DNA of 64,000 nucleotides from JAJRVM01 sp041752115. GTDB taxonomy: Bacteria > Planctomycetota > Planctomycetia > Pirellulales > Pirellulaceae. Shown piece by piece: positions 43,544 through 52,921 of this stretch. Under the pieces are notes generated by a model that saw nothing but the letters and a program-made list of their open reading frames with translations, did no database searches and had not been told where the DNA came from. Within the stretch, counting starts at the first letter, position 1. Each line of letters opens with the position of its first letter. The translations under genes and the position numbers were made by a program. The stretch covers positions 1 through 64,000 of the forward strand of contig JBGSHS010000179.1 of the NCBI GenBank assembly GCA_041752115.1, in the 5' to 3' direction.

Positions 43544-44830
43544 ATGAACTCAGCACCCAGCGGAACGATGACCAGCCGCCAGCGGCTGCAGGCAGCGTTG
43601 AACCACCAGCAACCCGATCGTGTCTGTGTGGATTTCGGGTCGACGGCCGTTACGGGGATTCACGCCTCGGCTCTGACTCGCCTGCGTCGGGCCGTGTTGG
43701 GCGATGACAGGTACCGGGTGAAGGTGATCGAGCCGTACCAGGTGCTCGGCGAGGTGGACGACGCGTTGCGGGAGGCGTTGGGGATTGACGTGGTGGGTGT
43801 GCTGACAAGGTGCTCGATCTTCGGCACCCAGCAGAAGGGCTGGAAGCCCTTCACGCTCAACGACGGCACCGAGGTGCTCGTTACCGAGGACTTTAACTAC
43901 ACCCGGGATGAACATGGTAACACGTTTGTCTATCCCGAAGGGGACATGACGGTGCCGCCCAGCGGTCACATGCCACAGACCGGCTATTTCTTCGACTCGA
44001 TCGTGCGTCAGCCGCCGATTGACGAGCAGAAACTGGATCCGCGCGACAACATGGAAGAGTTCACGTTGCTCAATGACGAAGACATGGCTCACTACACGCG
44101 GATGCGCCAGTGGCTGGACGAACGGAGTGATTACGGAGCGATGCTGATCATCCCCGGCGCGGCGTTCGGCGACATTGCGTTGGTCCCAGCTCCGTTCCTC
44201 AAGCACCCCAAAGGCATTCGGGATGTGGAGGAATGGTACGTGTCGACTGCCATTCGCAAGGACTATGTGCTGGAAGTGTTTGAGCACCAGTGCCGCATCG
44301 CCGAACAGAACATTGCCACCTTGATCGATTTCTTTGGCGACCGGATCGACGCGGCTTTCATCACCGGCACCGATTTCGGTACGCAGCGTGGCCAGTTCAT
44401 CGCCACACAAGCATATCGCGAGATGTACAAACCATTTCACCTGCGAGTCAACCAGCTGATTCACGAACGGACCAACTGGAAGACGTTCATTCATTCCTGC
44501 GGTTCGGTCTTCGACCTGGTGGCCGAGTTCATTGAGGCCGGATTCGATATTCTCAATCCCGTCCAATGCTCGGCCGCGTGCATGGACCCGGTCGAATTGA
44601 AGAAGAAGTATGGCGACAATATCGTGTTCTGGGGTGGGGGCGTCGATACGCAGAAGACCATCGCTTTCGGAACACCCGACGAAGTCTACCGACAGGTTCG
44701 CGAACGGATTGAAGTGTTCAATCAGAAGGGCGGCATGGTCTTCAACACCATCCACAACATTCAGGGAAACACGCCGACCGAGAACCTGCTGGCCATGTTC
44801 GACGCGATTCGCGACAGTGCCCGGAAGTAG
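43544..44830 (+). CDS. uroporphyrinogen-decarboxylase-like methyltransferase family protein
   Basis: The 428-residue protein has the UroD fold: SRQRLQAALNHQQPDRVCVDFG at the N-terminus, DFFGDRIDAAFITGTDFGTQ, HSCGSVFDLVAEFIEAGFDILNPVQ and WGGGVDTQKT near the end. The HxC-type segment FIHSCG recalls the zinc-binding motif of MtaA/CmuA corrinoid methyltransferases rather than HemE, so it is probably not a heme enzyme. Planctomycetes carry many such genes next to carbohydrate clusters, with no known reaction. ATG 43544 has a GGAG 11 bases upstream. Confidence 0.8.
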   Translation: MNSAPSGTMTSRQRLQAALNHQQPDRVCVDFGSTAVTGIHASALTRLRRAVLGDDRYRVKVIEPYQVLGEVDDALREALGIDVVGVLTRCSIFGTQQKGWKPFTLNDGTEVLVTEDFNYTRDEHGNTFVYPEGDMTVPPSGHMPQTGYFFDSIVRQPPIDEQKLDPRDNMEEFTLLNDEDMAHYTRMRQWLDERSDYGAMLIIPGAAFGDIALVPAPFLKHPKGIRDVEEWYVSTAIRKDYVLEVFEHQCRIAEQNIATLIDFFGDRIDAAFITGTDFGTQRGQFIATQAYREMYKPFHLRVNQLIHERTNWKTFIHSCGSVFDLVAEFIEAGFDILNPVQCSAACMDPVELKKKYGDNIVFWGGGVDTQKTIAFGTPDEVYRQVRERIEVFNQKGGMVFNTIHNIQGNTPTENLLAMFDAIRDSARK

Positions 44831-45042
44831 CCTCTCACCCATCTCGTGACGCGACTCTCGGGGAAGCGGTTTCGGACCGATCGACTGAAAGCAGGGAGTG
44901 TTCATCGGGAATCCCGGGACACGACGGAGCGATGGAAAGGCCAAGGTGTCACCAGGCGCGGAGAGGCCGGCGGCATGCGGCAGGGGAATCGGCATGGCGA
45001 GAGCAATGCGACCGTGAGAGAGTCCTCGTACAGGAAACCAAA

Positions 45043-46488
45043 ATGTCGACCAGCAATTCGGCGGAGCAGGCGTCCCGTCCTCTGGCTGCAGCAACGGGCG
45101 GCGGAGCGGAACAGGGGAGCATATCGTACCTGGTGCTTATCTGCTTTGTAGCCACACTCGGCGGACTGTTGTTCGGATACGACACGGCGGTGATCGCCGG
45201 GGCAATTGGGTTTCTGAAGCAGTACTTCAGTCTCTCGCCGACGCAGGAAGGCTGGGTGGCTTCCAGTGCGCTGGTCGGTTGCGTGCTCGGTGCCATGATG
45301 GCGGGAGTGATGAGCGACTACTTCGGACGTAAGAAGGTGCTCATCCTGTGCGCGATCCTGTTCATCATTTCGGCGGTTGGAACAGCCATTCCTGACAGTC
45401 AGTTGACCTTTGTGATCTACCGGGCCCTGGGAGGCATTGGCGTCGGTGCGGCCTCGATGACGTCACCGATGTACATCGCCGAGGTCTCTCCGGCGCGCAT
45501 CCGCGGGCGCATGGTGTCGCTCAATCAGCTGGCCATCGTGTTCGGTATGCTGGCAGTCTATTTCGTCAATTTTGCGATCGCTCACGGCGGCGACGAAACC
45601 TGGAACGTGACGACCGGCTGGCGTTGGATGTTCGCCTCGGAGAATGTCCCTGCGGTAGCCCTGCTGGCACTCCTGGTGCTGGTGCCGGAAAGTCCTCGCT
45701 GGCTGGTCAAACAGGAGCGACCGGCCGAGGCACTCGCCGTGCTCACACGAGTCAACGGGACCGCGGAAGCGCAACGCGAACTCCATTCCATCAAGAGCAC
45801 GATCCAGCAGGAAAGTGAGTCGCTTTCGCAGCTCTTCGAGCCGGGGATGCGCATCGTGCTGGCCATCGGTGTCGTCTTGGCCGTGCTGCAGCAGGTGACC
45901 GGCATCAACGTATTTCTCTACTATGCTCCCGAAATCTTCAAAGCGATGGCGGGGGCTGGCACGACGGCCGCCATGTTGCAGACGGTCGTTGTGGGAGCGG
46001 TCAACATGGGATTCACGGTCGTTGCGATCTGGACTGTCGATCGACTCGGCCGCAAGCCGTTAATGATCCTCGGATATTTCGGGATGGCGATCAGTCTGGC
46101 GGCGTTGGGACTGGCGGCCTACTTCCAGCAGACCAAGATCTGGGTCCTCCTCTTCATCCTCTCGTACATCGCCTGCTTCGCCCTGTCCGTGGGCCCCGTG
46201 ACCTGGGTGATTCTGGCCGAGATCTTTCCCACGCGCATCCGCGGTCGAGCGATGGCGATCGCCACCGTCTGTTTGTGGGCAGCCAACTATGTCGTGTCCC
46301 AGACGTTTCCCATGTTCGACGATAAGGACTCCTGGCTCGTGAAGCAGTTCCACCACGCCTTCCCCTTCTGGCTCTACGGTTTCTTCAGTCTGTTGGCCGT
46401 CGGTTTTCTGATCCGATTCGTGCCCGAGACCAAAGGCCGCACGCTGGAGGAGATCGAACGTCATTGGATGGGGAGCAAGCGAGCGTAG
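45043..46488 (+). CDS. MFS sugar-porter family transporter
   Basis: The 481-residue protein has about twelve membrane segments and the sugar-porter signatures: GGLLFGYDTAVIAGA at the start, DYFGRKKVL in the first loop, PMYIAEVSPARIRGRMVSLNQ in segment 4-5, PESPRWL in the middle, a second LGRKP and the C-terminal PETKGRTLEEIE. It would import a monosaccharide, probably by proton symport, in the inner membrane. ATG 45043 has an AGGAAA upstream, and the earlier frame from 44932 encodes a basic leader. The neighbouring glycosidase and isomerase suggest a rhamnose, fucose or uronate sugar, but which one is unknown. Confidence 0.92.
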   Translation: MSTSNSAEQASRPLAAATGGGAEQGSISYLVLICFVATLGGLLFGYDTAVIAGAIGFLKQYFSLSPTQEGWVASSALVGCVLGAMMAGVMSDYFGRKKVLILCAILFIISAVGTAIPDSQLTFVIYRALGGIGVGAASMTSPMYIAEVSPARIRGRMVSLNQLAIVFGMLAVYFVNFAIAHGGDETWNVTTGWRWMFASENVPAVALLALLVLVPESPRWLVKQERPAEALAVLTRVNGTAEAQRELHSIKSTIQQESESLSQLFEPGMRIVLAIGVVLAVLQQVTGINVFLYYAPEIFKAMAGAGTTAAMLQTVVVGAVNMGFTVVAIWTVDRLGRKPLMILGYFGMAISLAALGLAAYFQQTKIWVLLFILSYIACFALSVGPVTWVILAEIFPTRIRGRAMAIATVCLWAANYVVSQTFPMFDDKDSWLVKQFHHAFPFWLYGFFSLLAVGFLIRFVPETKGRTLEEIERHWMGSKRA

Positions 46489-46850
46489 AATCGCATGGAA
46501 AACCGCAGAACATCCTGACCCCAACGGCGCAGACACAAGCTCCCAGAGTCCGGATTTTCCCATCCCCGCGGCGTGACTTCGCTGCTCCTGACCTGACGAG
46601 TGTCACCCGTGCGCTGTCACGCCTTGCGGTCCACGGTCGAACCGTGTCGCATCTCATCCGCCTGCTTGGTGGACCAACATGAACTTCTCGTGGCGCAGCC
46701 CTGAAACGCCGAGGGACCGTCTCTCCCCGACGGTCGCGACCGTGCCCTTGCTCCGGGGCTCGACATCGGGTAGTTTGCGCAAGCCAGATCTGGTTGCTTG
46801 CAGAGCGGATGTGCATCGCTGGTCACTGAGCCGATTGGGAGGAGGCTATG
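46489..46850. other. 362-base spacer without a supported gene
   Basis: It lies between the transporter and the DUF4214-like gene. No repeats or RNA signals were seen beyond the Shine-Dalgarno at 46838-46845. Confidence 0.35.
46838..46845 (+). promoter_or_regulatory. ribosome-binding site GGAGGAGG
   Basis: A perfect GGAGGAGG ends five bases before ATG 46851 and two before ATG 46848, so the second ATG is favoured. Confidence 0.55.
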
Positions 46851-48434
46851 ATGGGTTGGAGAACCCCCCCGCTGCTGGCCTGGATAACATGGCTGCTGCT
46901 CGCCAGCCACCTGCTCGCTCAGACCCCCAGTTCGACCGACTTCGTCCGGAGTCTGTACCGGAAATACCTCCAGCGTGAGCCGAGTTCCAACGAGTTGACA
47001 CAGTGGGTATGGAGCTTCCAGAAGGGGCTGGCGCTAACCGATGCACAGGCAACGTTTCTGTCGTCGGACGAGTACTTTCGCCGCATGCGGAGCGATCCTG
47101 CGACCTTTGTGGCAGGGCTCTATGCCGATGTGCTCAACCGAGCGCCGACCGCCAATGAGTCGACGCAGTGGGTCCGCGGCCTGGCACAGCTCAAAGGAGA
47201 CCGGGCGAGGCTGGTACGCGAGTTCTTGAAAGCTGCTCAGCGGCAGAGTTCGGTAGCCGCTGCGCTTCCCGCTCAGGAGCCAAGTCAACGTGAAGGACAA
47301 CTAGTCGCCACCGCACGACTGCTGCAGAACGCCTTGGCCGACGAGTTAGGAGGAACGCGTCAGGGGCGGCAACTGACGGTGATGAGCCGCAACCTGGTCA
47401 ATGCCAGCCGCAGTCTGGAACAGGCGGCCGAGGCGTCGGGAGCGACGTACCAGCAGGCTTTCGACGATGTGCAGGCAGCGGTCGGCGCCATCGCCGGTCA
47501 GCTGGCGCAGCTCCATTTTTCTGCCCCCACGAGCAGCACATACCTGCTGCAGTATCAGCAGATACTTGGTTCACTGGGCGGTGTCTCGTCACGCCCTACG
47601 CCACTGCCAGCTGAGAATGGTCCGCCTCAGAGTCGTCCGGCAGCGGACGCGATCGATACCGCGACGTACCAGCAGCTGGTACAGATCAGCACGACGATGC
47701 TGACCGACACGAATCAGGTCATCGCGATGCTGCAGAGCACGGCTGGGCAGAGCGGCGTGCAGAACCAGCTGCTGCGCGATGTGGAGTTTTTTTCAGCTCA
47801 GGCCGCTGCCGTGCAACGAGGACTCCAGCCCCAGAAGTCTCAGGCCGAATTGCGGAGCGAGGTATTGCGTTTGAGGGCGCTCGCCCAAGGCATCACCAGG
47901 TCGATGCAGACCACCGGCCAAATGGGCTGGGTGACCGAACGTTGGGGAATCGTCTCCGACGATCTTCAGGAGTTGGGCGAGCGGGTGGGCGTGTCGGCCG
48001 GTCCGACAATCAACCCCGGGCAACCCGTGCTGATTCGACCTCCCACGTATTTCCAGCTCCCATACCAGGTCCAGCGTTCCACGGCCGACCAGTTGTCGAG
48101 CCAGGCGATCCCGATCACCGAACGAGCCATGGCGCATGTCGATGCGTTGATCGTCGGCTTCAACCGCTTCTTGCCGCTGTCGCCCCGCGTGCCCGGCTTG
48201 CAGGCTCAGGCTCGCGGCTTGCGCATGACCTTGGCTCAGTTCCGTGATGAACTGACCAAGAGCGAATCGACGGCCCTGCTCAAGCTGCAGTTGAACCAGA
48301 TCAATCAGACCCTGCAGGCGCTCAACGCCACGTGGACTCAAACCGTTCAGGAGCGACGGCTGACCGGTGCGCCCGACCTGTCGGACGTCGCCAGTTCCAT
48401 CCAGAGTCTGAACCAGCTATTTCAGGGCAGCTGA
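46851..48434 (+). CDS. exported DUF4214-like repeat protein with helical body
   Basis: The 527-residue protein has a signal peptide (WITWLLLASHLLAQ). Two tandem DUF4214-type repeats follow: FVRSLYRKYLQREPSSNELTQW and FVAGLYADVLNRAPTANESTQW, each with Leu, Tyr and an Asn-Glu-x-x-x-Trp pattern. The rest is long helical segments (EQAAEASGATYQQAFDDVQA and so on), possibly coiled coil, without catalytic residues. DUF4214 occurs in large exported or surface-associated proteins, so a surface or cell-envelope role is likely. The following DUF2092-thioredoxin gene starts 32 bases later. Confidence 0.75.
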   Translation: MGWRTPPLLAWITWLLLASHLLAQTPSSTDFVRSLYRKYLQREPSSNELTQWVWSFQKGLALTDAQATFLSSDEYFRRMRSDPATFVAGLYADVLNRAPTANESTQWVRGLAQLKGDRARLVREFLKAAQRQSSVAAALPAQEPSQREGQLVATARLLQNALADELGGTRQGRQLTVMSRNLVNASRSLEQAAEASGATYQQAFDDVQAAVGAIAGQLAQLHFSAPTSSTYLLQYQQILGSLGGVSSRPTPLPAENGPPQSRPAADAIDTATYQQLVQISTTMLTDTNQVIAMLQSTAGQSGVQNQLLRDVEFFSAQAAAVQRGLQPQKSQAELRSEVLRLRALAQGITRSMQTTGQMGWVTERWGIVSDDLQELGERVGVSAGPTINPGQPVLIRPPTYFQLPYQVQRSTADQLSSQAIPITERAMAHVDALIVGFNRFLPLSPRVPGLQAQARGLRMTLAQFRDELTKSESTALLKLQLNQINQTLQALNATWTQTVQERRLTGAPDLSDVASSIQSLNQLFQGS

Positions 48435-48466
48435 TTCCGATTGGTCCGTTGTCAGGAGAAGGATTG

Positions 48467-49855
48467 ATGACATCGCGCTTCAATACGCATACGGGGCGGT
48501 CAAGCCGCCAGACTTCTTTCTGTCGGACAGGGCAATCCTCGCGCCGACCACACTACGCCCCCACTAACCGCAGCCCATCAGCGCGACTGGCACGTGCGAT
48601 TGCCTGCTGCTTGCCGCTGCTTGCAGTTGACACCGATCGCATAGCTGCTCAGGAAGTCCCACCTCCTTCGGCCGCCGGAGGAGTCCAGTTGAGCGAAGTG
48701 GAAAAGAAGTTCGATGCGACCGTCCGGGCGTTCGAGAAACATCTTTACGACGCCGGCGCTTTCGTGGTCGATGTCCACAGCCAGTGGTCCAGCAGCGGGA
48801 GTGGCAAGCCAGCGCAGGGAACAAACGTCTTTCGCGTGGCCGTGCAGAAGGGGAACAAGTTCCGGATTGAAGCGGGATCACAGGAGACCGGCGAGGCGCA
48901 GTTCATTTGCGTCAGCGATGGCCGTAAGATCATTCGGCTCTATCGGCCCTCCAACTATTACAGCCAACATGAAACGTCTCCCACACAATACGATCTGCAG
49001 CACGATGCAATGACGCTGCAAACCGTGTCGGGCTCGGGAGTCGAACTGCTGATCCGTCCTCAGATCCGCGCTGAGCTGATCGCCCAGATCGCGGGGGTGC
49101 AGGCGTTGGGCCCCGAAAAGCTGGACGGCAAGGATGTCATTCACCTGCAACTGACCATGCGAGATCGGCGTCTGTTTGACGTCTGGTTCACTGCCGGCGA
49201 CAAGCCGATGCTCGTCAAGCTGGCCACCACCCACACGATTCCCATCGACAACCAGCATGCGTTTCGACTGATTACCACCAGTACATTTCAATGGAAAGTG
49301 GGCGGACCTCTGTCGGACGAGATGTTTACGGTATCCCTCCCTGCCGATGCGGTGCGGGTCGATGATCTGCTGACGGCACTGCAGGACGGGGATATTCGCC
49401 AGCTGCTCGGGAAGCCTGCGCCGCCGCTGGAGTTGAACGACCTGACCGGCAAGCCGGTACGGTTGGCAGATGTCCTGGGCAAGAAAGTCGTGGCTTTGAT
49501 CTTCTGGGCCAGCTGGTGTGCCCCGAGCACCCATGACATGGAAACGCTCAACACGTTTGTCACCGAGGCTCAGGCGAGCGGAGCGGTGGTGCTGGCGGTC
49601 AATCTCGGTGAGGAACTGTCGCAAGTGAAAGCCACGGTGGCCGAGTTCAAGTATGGCGGTACCGTCCTGCTCGACCCGAACTCCAAGTCACTCGACTCGT
49701 ACCGAATCGGGGCCATCCCCATGACGATCCTGATCGGGCGCGACGGGACGGTTCAGGCGTTTCACAGCGGCAGCACGCCCGAGGCACGTCAGTCGATTCG
49801 GCAGGATACCACGGCTTTGCTCAGCGGCAAGACCCTTGTGCCGGACAAGAAATAG
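48467..49855 (+). CDS. DUF2092-like and thioredoxin-like fusion, single-Cys active site
   Basis: The 462-residue protein has a signal-like segment (LARAIACCLPLLAV), then a DUF2092/LolA-like outer-membrane lipoprotein-carrier region (KFDATVRAFEKHLYDAGAF, FRVAVQKGNKFRIEAG). From about residue 305 it has a TlpA/thioredoxin-like domain: GKPAPPLELNDLTGKPVRLA, then FWASWCAPSTHDM. The active site is C-A-P-S, not C-x-x-C: the resolving Cys is replaced by Ser, so it cannot cycle as a normal disulfide reductase. The tail GAIPMTILIGRDG keeps the cis-Pro loop. ATG 48467 is preceded by AGGAGAAGG. It follows the DUF4214-like gene in the same direction. Confidence 0.8.
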   Translation: MTSRFNTHTGRSSRQTSFCRTGQSSRRPHYAPTNRSPSARLARAIACCLPLLAVDTDRIAAQEVPPPSAAGGVQLSEVEKKFDATVRAFEKHLYDAGAFVVDVHSQWSSSGSGKPAQGTNVFRVAVQKGNKFRIEAGSQETGEAQFICVSDGRKIIRLYRPSNYYSQHETSPTQYDLQHDAMTLQTVSGSGVELLIRPQIRAELIAQIAGVQALGPEKLDGKDVIHLQLTMRDRRLFDVWFTAGDKPMLVKLATTHTIPIDNQHAFRLITTSTFQWKVGGPLSDEMFTVSLPADAVRVDDLLTALQDGDIRQLLGKPAPPLELNDLTGKPVRLADVLGKKVVALIFWASWCAPSTHDMETLNTFVTEAQASGAVVLAVNLGEELSQVKATVAEFKYGGTVLLDPNSKSLDSYRIGAIPMTILIGRDGTVQAFHSGSTPEARQSIRQDTTALLSGKTLVPDKK

Positions 49856-50357
49856 AGGGCATGACAGACAGCTCCGGGGGCAGCAGGCGGCCGCACCGCG
49901 GCGGCTCGGTTGACGCGCATCCAGCCCCCCTTTTTGAACCAACCTCACACTGCTATACGCGCCGCTGTGCCGGCGTGGTAGATTGTTAGACGGCTTGATG
50001 CCCGGGTGGTCCGCGCAGGCATTGATGAGCGACCACCATCCGGCGCACCAACGGTCAGCAGTCTCGATCTGGCGGTCGCACCCGCTGCGGCAGAATGTTC
50101 CGCGGCTTTCGGGTCATTGACCAGTTCGTGCACTGAATTGCCCGACGTCTGATCAGCTCGCAGGGTCGAGAAGGCGAAGGCGATGGGAACGAGGCAACGT
50201 GACGTGGTGGAAATCCGCTGAACTCAGGTGAGTTCGGCATCATCATAATCGCTAGTGCCCGAAGCGCTGGCTGCGGTAGCGTCCGCCAGCTGTGCCGTTA
50301 ATCGCCAGTCTGCGAACCGGCCGCGTGTCAGCGAGTGGACTGCCATGGAGCCTTCCC
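49856..50357. other. 502-base spacer without a supported gene
   Basis: I see no gene, repeat or terminator with a U-tract. It separates the thioredoxin fusion from the next plus-strand gene. Confidence 0.35.
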
Positions 50358-51860
50358 GTGACTGCGAAACCTGAACGCCCTCATTCCTCTCAACCCACCC
50401 CCACACCTCAAACGACTCCCCCACGGACTCCCTCTGGATCCGCGTCCGCACCGACAGGCAGGCCGGTAACCACCGCAGCCAGCGCCACCACTGCGGCACC
50501 CGCTACTGCGGCGTCTGGTGCGCGTCCGGTGCGTCCGCAGAATCTGGCCGGTCTCCAACGAACGACCCGTCCGGCTACTCCACCAGCGGCCACACCGACA
50601 ACGGGCCGGCCGGAGCGACTGGCCTCGTTGGACGCGTTTCGCGGCTTCATCATGATCATGCTGGCCGCCAGTGGGTTCGGCATTTACCAGCTGTCGCAGT
50701 TGCCTGAGACAGCTCCGGTCTGGAAGGTCCTCGACGTCAACATCTGGCACAATCAGATCGGATTCCACTTTGAGCATCCGGCGTGGGAGAGCCAGTTTGT
50801 CTGGGAAGGCATTCCGGTGGGCGTGGCATTCTGGGACTTGATCCAGCCGGCGTTCATGTTCATGGTGGGAGTGGCCATGCCCTTTTCATTTGCTCGGCGG
50901 GAAACTCTCGGGCACGGAGTGGTGCGACGTACCGGCCACGCCGCGTGGCGTGCGATCGTGCTGATCCTGCTGGGAGTATTTCTTTCCTCGACCGGTTCAT
51001 CCCAGACGAACTGGACGTTCGTCAACGTGCTGACTCAGATCGGGCTGGGCTACCTGTTCGTCTATGCCCTGCTCGGTCGGCGGTTCTGGATCCAGCTCAT
51101 CGCCTTCGTGGTGATTCTGGCCGGATACTGGGGCTTCTTCTATGCCTACACTCCACCGGAAGGTCTCGACTATGCCAAGGCCGGCGCGACGAAGGATGCG
51201 GGGACCCTGTATGAAGGAGAAGAGGCTCGGTTCGCTCCCTGGTCGAAGAACGCCAATGCCGGCGCGAACGTGGATGCTTGGCTCCTGAACCAGTTCCCTC
51301 GACAAGATGGCGAGAAGTTCGAGTTCAACAGTGGGGGCTATGTCACACTCAACTTCGTGCCGTCAATGGCCACCATGTTGTTGGGAGTGTTCTGCGGGCA
51401 ACTGCTGATGAGTGACAAGCGGTGGTGGCAGAAGTTCCTGTTGCTGCTGCTTGGCGGCTGTGCCTGTCTGGGATTGGGCATCCTGGCGGGCCAGTATGCC
51501 TGTCCCATCGTCAAGCGCATCTGGACCCCCTCGTGGGTCCTCTTCAGCGGCGGCTGGGTGATCCTGATGCTGACCTTATCGTACCTGCTGGTCGATCTCT
51601 GCCGACTCCGCTGGTTCGCCTTTCCTCTGATCGTGGTCGGGATGAACTCGCTGGCGATGTACTTGATGGGACAGTTGATGCAATCGTGGGCTGCCAAGCA
51701 GATGGCGATCCATTTCACGGGGACGCTCCAGCGTCTGGTGGGGACACAAGCGCTGGCCGACGACATGTTCGGCCTGGTGATAGCCCCTACGTCGGCCTTC
51801 ATCGTGTTCTGGTTGATTGCCTTGTGGATGTATCGCCAGAAGTTTTTCGTACGAGTGTGA
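50358..51860 (+). CDS. DUF5009/heparan-alpha-glucosaminide acetyltransferase-like membrane protein
   Basis: The 500-residue protein begins with a low-complexity Pro/Ala/Thr-rich region (about 90 residues) followed by RLASLDAFRGFIMIML, the family start. It then has about ten membrane segments (for example AFMFMVGVAMPFSF, ILILLGVFLSS, FVYALLGRRF, MLTLSYLLVDL). The family moves acetyl groups across membranes onto glycan glucosamine in the eukaryotic HGSNAT case; bacterial members are unassigned. I start at GTG 50358 with GGAG upstream; a GTG at 50292 would lengthen the linker. The next gene is 66 bases downstream. Confidence 0.78.
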   Translation: MTAKPERPHSSQPTPTPQTTPPRTPSGSASAPTGRPVTTAASATTAAPATAASGARPVRPQNLAGLQRTTRPATPPAATPTTGRPERLASLDAFRGFIMIMLAASGFGIYQLSQLPETAPVWKVLDVNIWHNQIGFHFEHPAWESQFVWEGIPVGVAFWDLIQPAFMFMVGVAMPFSFARRETLGHGVVRRTGHAAWRAIVLILLGVFLSSTGSSQTNWTFVNVLTQIGLGYLFVYALLGRRFWIQLIAFVVILAGYWGFFYAYTPPEGLDYAKAGATKDAGTLYEGEEARFAPWSKNANAGANVDAWLLNQFPRQDGEKFEFNSGGYVTLNFVPSMATMLLGVFCGQLLMSDKRWWQKFLLLLLGGCACLGLGILAGQYACPIVKRIWTPSWVLFSGGWVILMLTLSYLLVDLCRLRWFAFPLIVVGMNSLAMYLMGQLMQSWAAKQMAIHFTGTLQRLVGTQALADDMFGLVIAPTSAFIVFWLIALWMYRQKFFVRV

Positions 51861-51926
51861 GCCGAGCTGGGCGGATCGAGGTTTCGTAACTCCATGATGT
51901 TCAACTGGGATTGCTCGAGGTAAGTG

Positions 51927-52871
51927 ATGCAGACGATTTCACGACGCACCATGCTGCAGCTGGCCGGTTCAGCTGTTGGCGCTTCCCTGCTGCCACAGCT
52001 GACCGCCCTGGGGGCCGAGAAGCCCGCCTGGAAGACGGCCATTGGACTCAACGGCTTCATGTCGTCCTCGGCCGACTACAACCAGGTCTTTCCCATCTGG
52101 GAGATTCTCGATTTCGCCCAGCGCACGGGCTTTGACGGAGTCGAACTGGTGGAAGGGTGGCCGATGGGCGGATATCCGGCCGCAGGTGAAAAGGATCGCA
52201 TCCGCGCCCTCAAACGCCTTTACGATGGATTCGGTCTGCAGGTCTTCTCGATTCAGCTGGGAATTGCCGAGGCGTTCGATCCGAACGCCTCGGTACGGCA
52301 AGAGTGGCTGAAGTTGTTCCGCGACCGAGCGTCGTTGGCCCAGCAAGTCGGTTGCGACTGCGTCGGCATGTGGCCGGGTGGCGCGCTCCGCGATCAGACG
52401 CTCGACGAAGCCATTGTGCGTCTGGCCGACTCCTTGCGGGAAGCAGGCAAGATCGCGCACGACCTGGGGCTCCTGGCTGCCTTTGAGATCGAACCTCCGT
52501 TTGTATTCAATACCGAAGAGACCCTGAAGCGGATCCTCGAGACGGCCGACTCGCCGTACGTCAAAACGATCTTCGACCCAAGCCATTTCGACATCATGAA
52601 CGGCTCTCTGGGAAAGCCACATGAGATGCTGCAACGCATCGGCGTACAGCACATTGGCTATGTCCACCTGACCGATTGCGACGGCACGATTTTCGGCGGG
52701 ACCTCACATCACCTTCCGTGCGGAGACGGACACAACGATATGGCGGCGGCCCTGGCAACGTTGCGCGACGGAGGCTTCGCCGGCTGGATCATGATCGACG
52801 AGTGGAAGATCCCCGATCCCTACGACGCCTGCGTCAAGGGCAAGCAAGCCATCGATCGGGCTCGGTCATAA
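51927..52871 (+). CDS. Tat-exported TIM-barrel sugar isomerase/epimerase-like protein
   Basis: The 314-residue protein has a twin-arginine signal (ISRRTMLQLAGSAVGASLLP). The barrel carries ILDFAQRTGFDGVELVEGW, FGLQVFSIQLGIAEA, a metal-site segment TIFDPSHFDIM, HIGYVHLTDCDGT and a C-terminal FAGWIMIDEWKIPDP. It is a paralogue-level relative of the one at 39560-40432 but diverged, with different flanking genes. Likely an epimerase acting on exported or imported sugars; substrate unknown. ATG 51927 was preferred over the GTG at 51924. Confidence 0.83.
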   Translation: MQTISRRTMLQLAGSAVGASLLPQLTALGAEKPAWKTAIGLNGFMSSSADYNQVFPIWEILDFAQRTGFDGVELVEGWPMGGYPAAGEKDRIRALKRLYDGFGLQVFSIQLGIAEAFDPNASVRQEWLKLFRDRASLAQQVGCDCVGMWPGGALRDQTLDEAIVRLADSLREAGKIAHDLGLLAAFEIEPPFVFNTEETLKRILETADSPYVKTIFDPSHFDIMNGSLGKPHEMLQRIGVQHIGYVHLTDCDGTIFGGTSHHLPCGDGHNDMAAALATLRDGGFAGWIMIDEWKIPDPYDACVKGKQAIDRARS

Positions 52872-52921
52872 CAACAGGACCTTAACCGGCCGGTTCTGCT
52901 GCTGCACGAATCGCACGAAGG

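Noticed and set aside
43544..44830. HemE, true uroporphyrinogen decarboxylase
   Set aside because: The CmuA/MtaA-like HSCG motif and carbohydrate context fit the wider UroD family; HemE-specific N-terminal motifs are not seen.
43550..45094. 514-codon minus-strand frame over the UroD-like gene
   Set aside because: Shadow of the plus-strand gene, with no recognisable domain.
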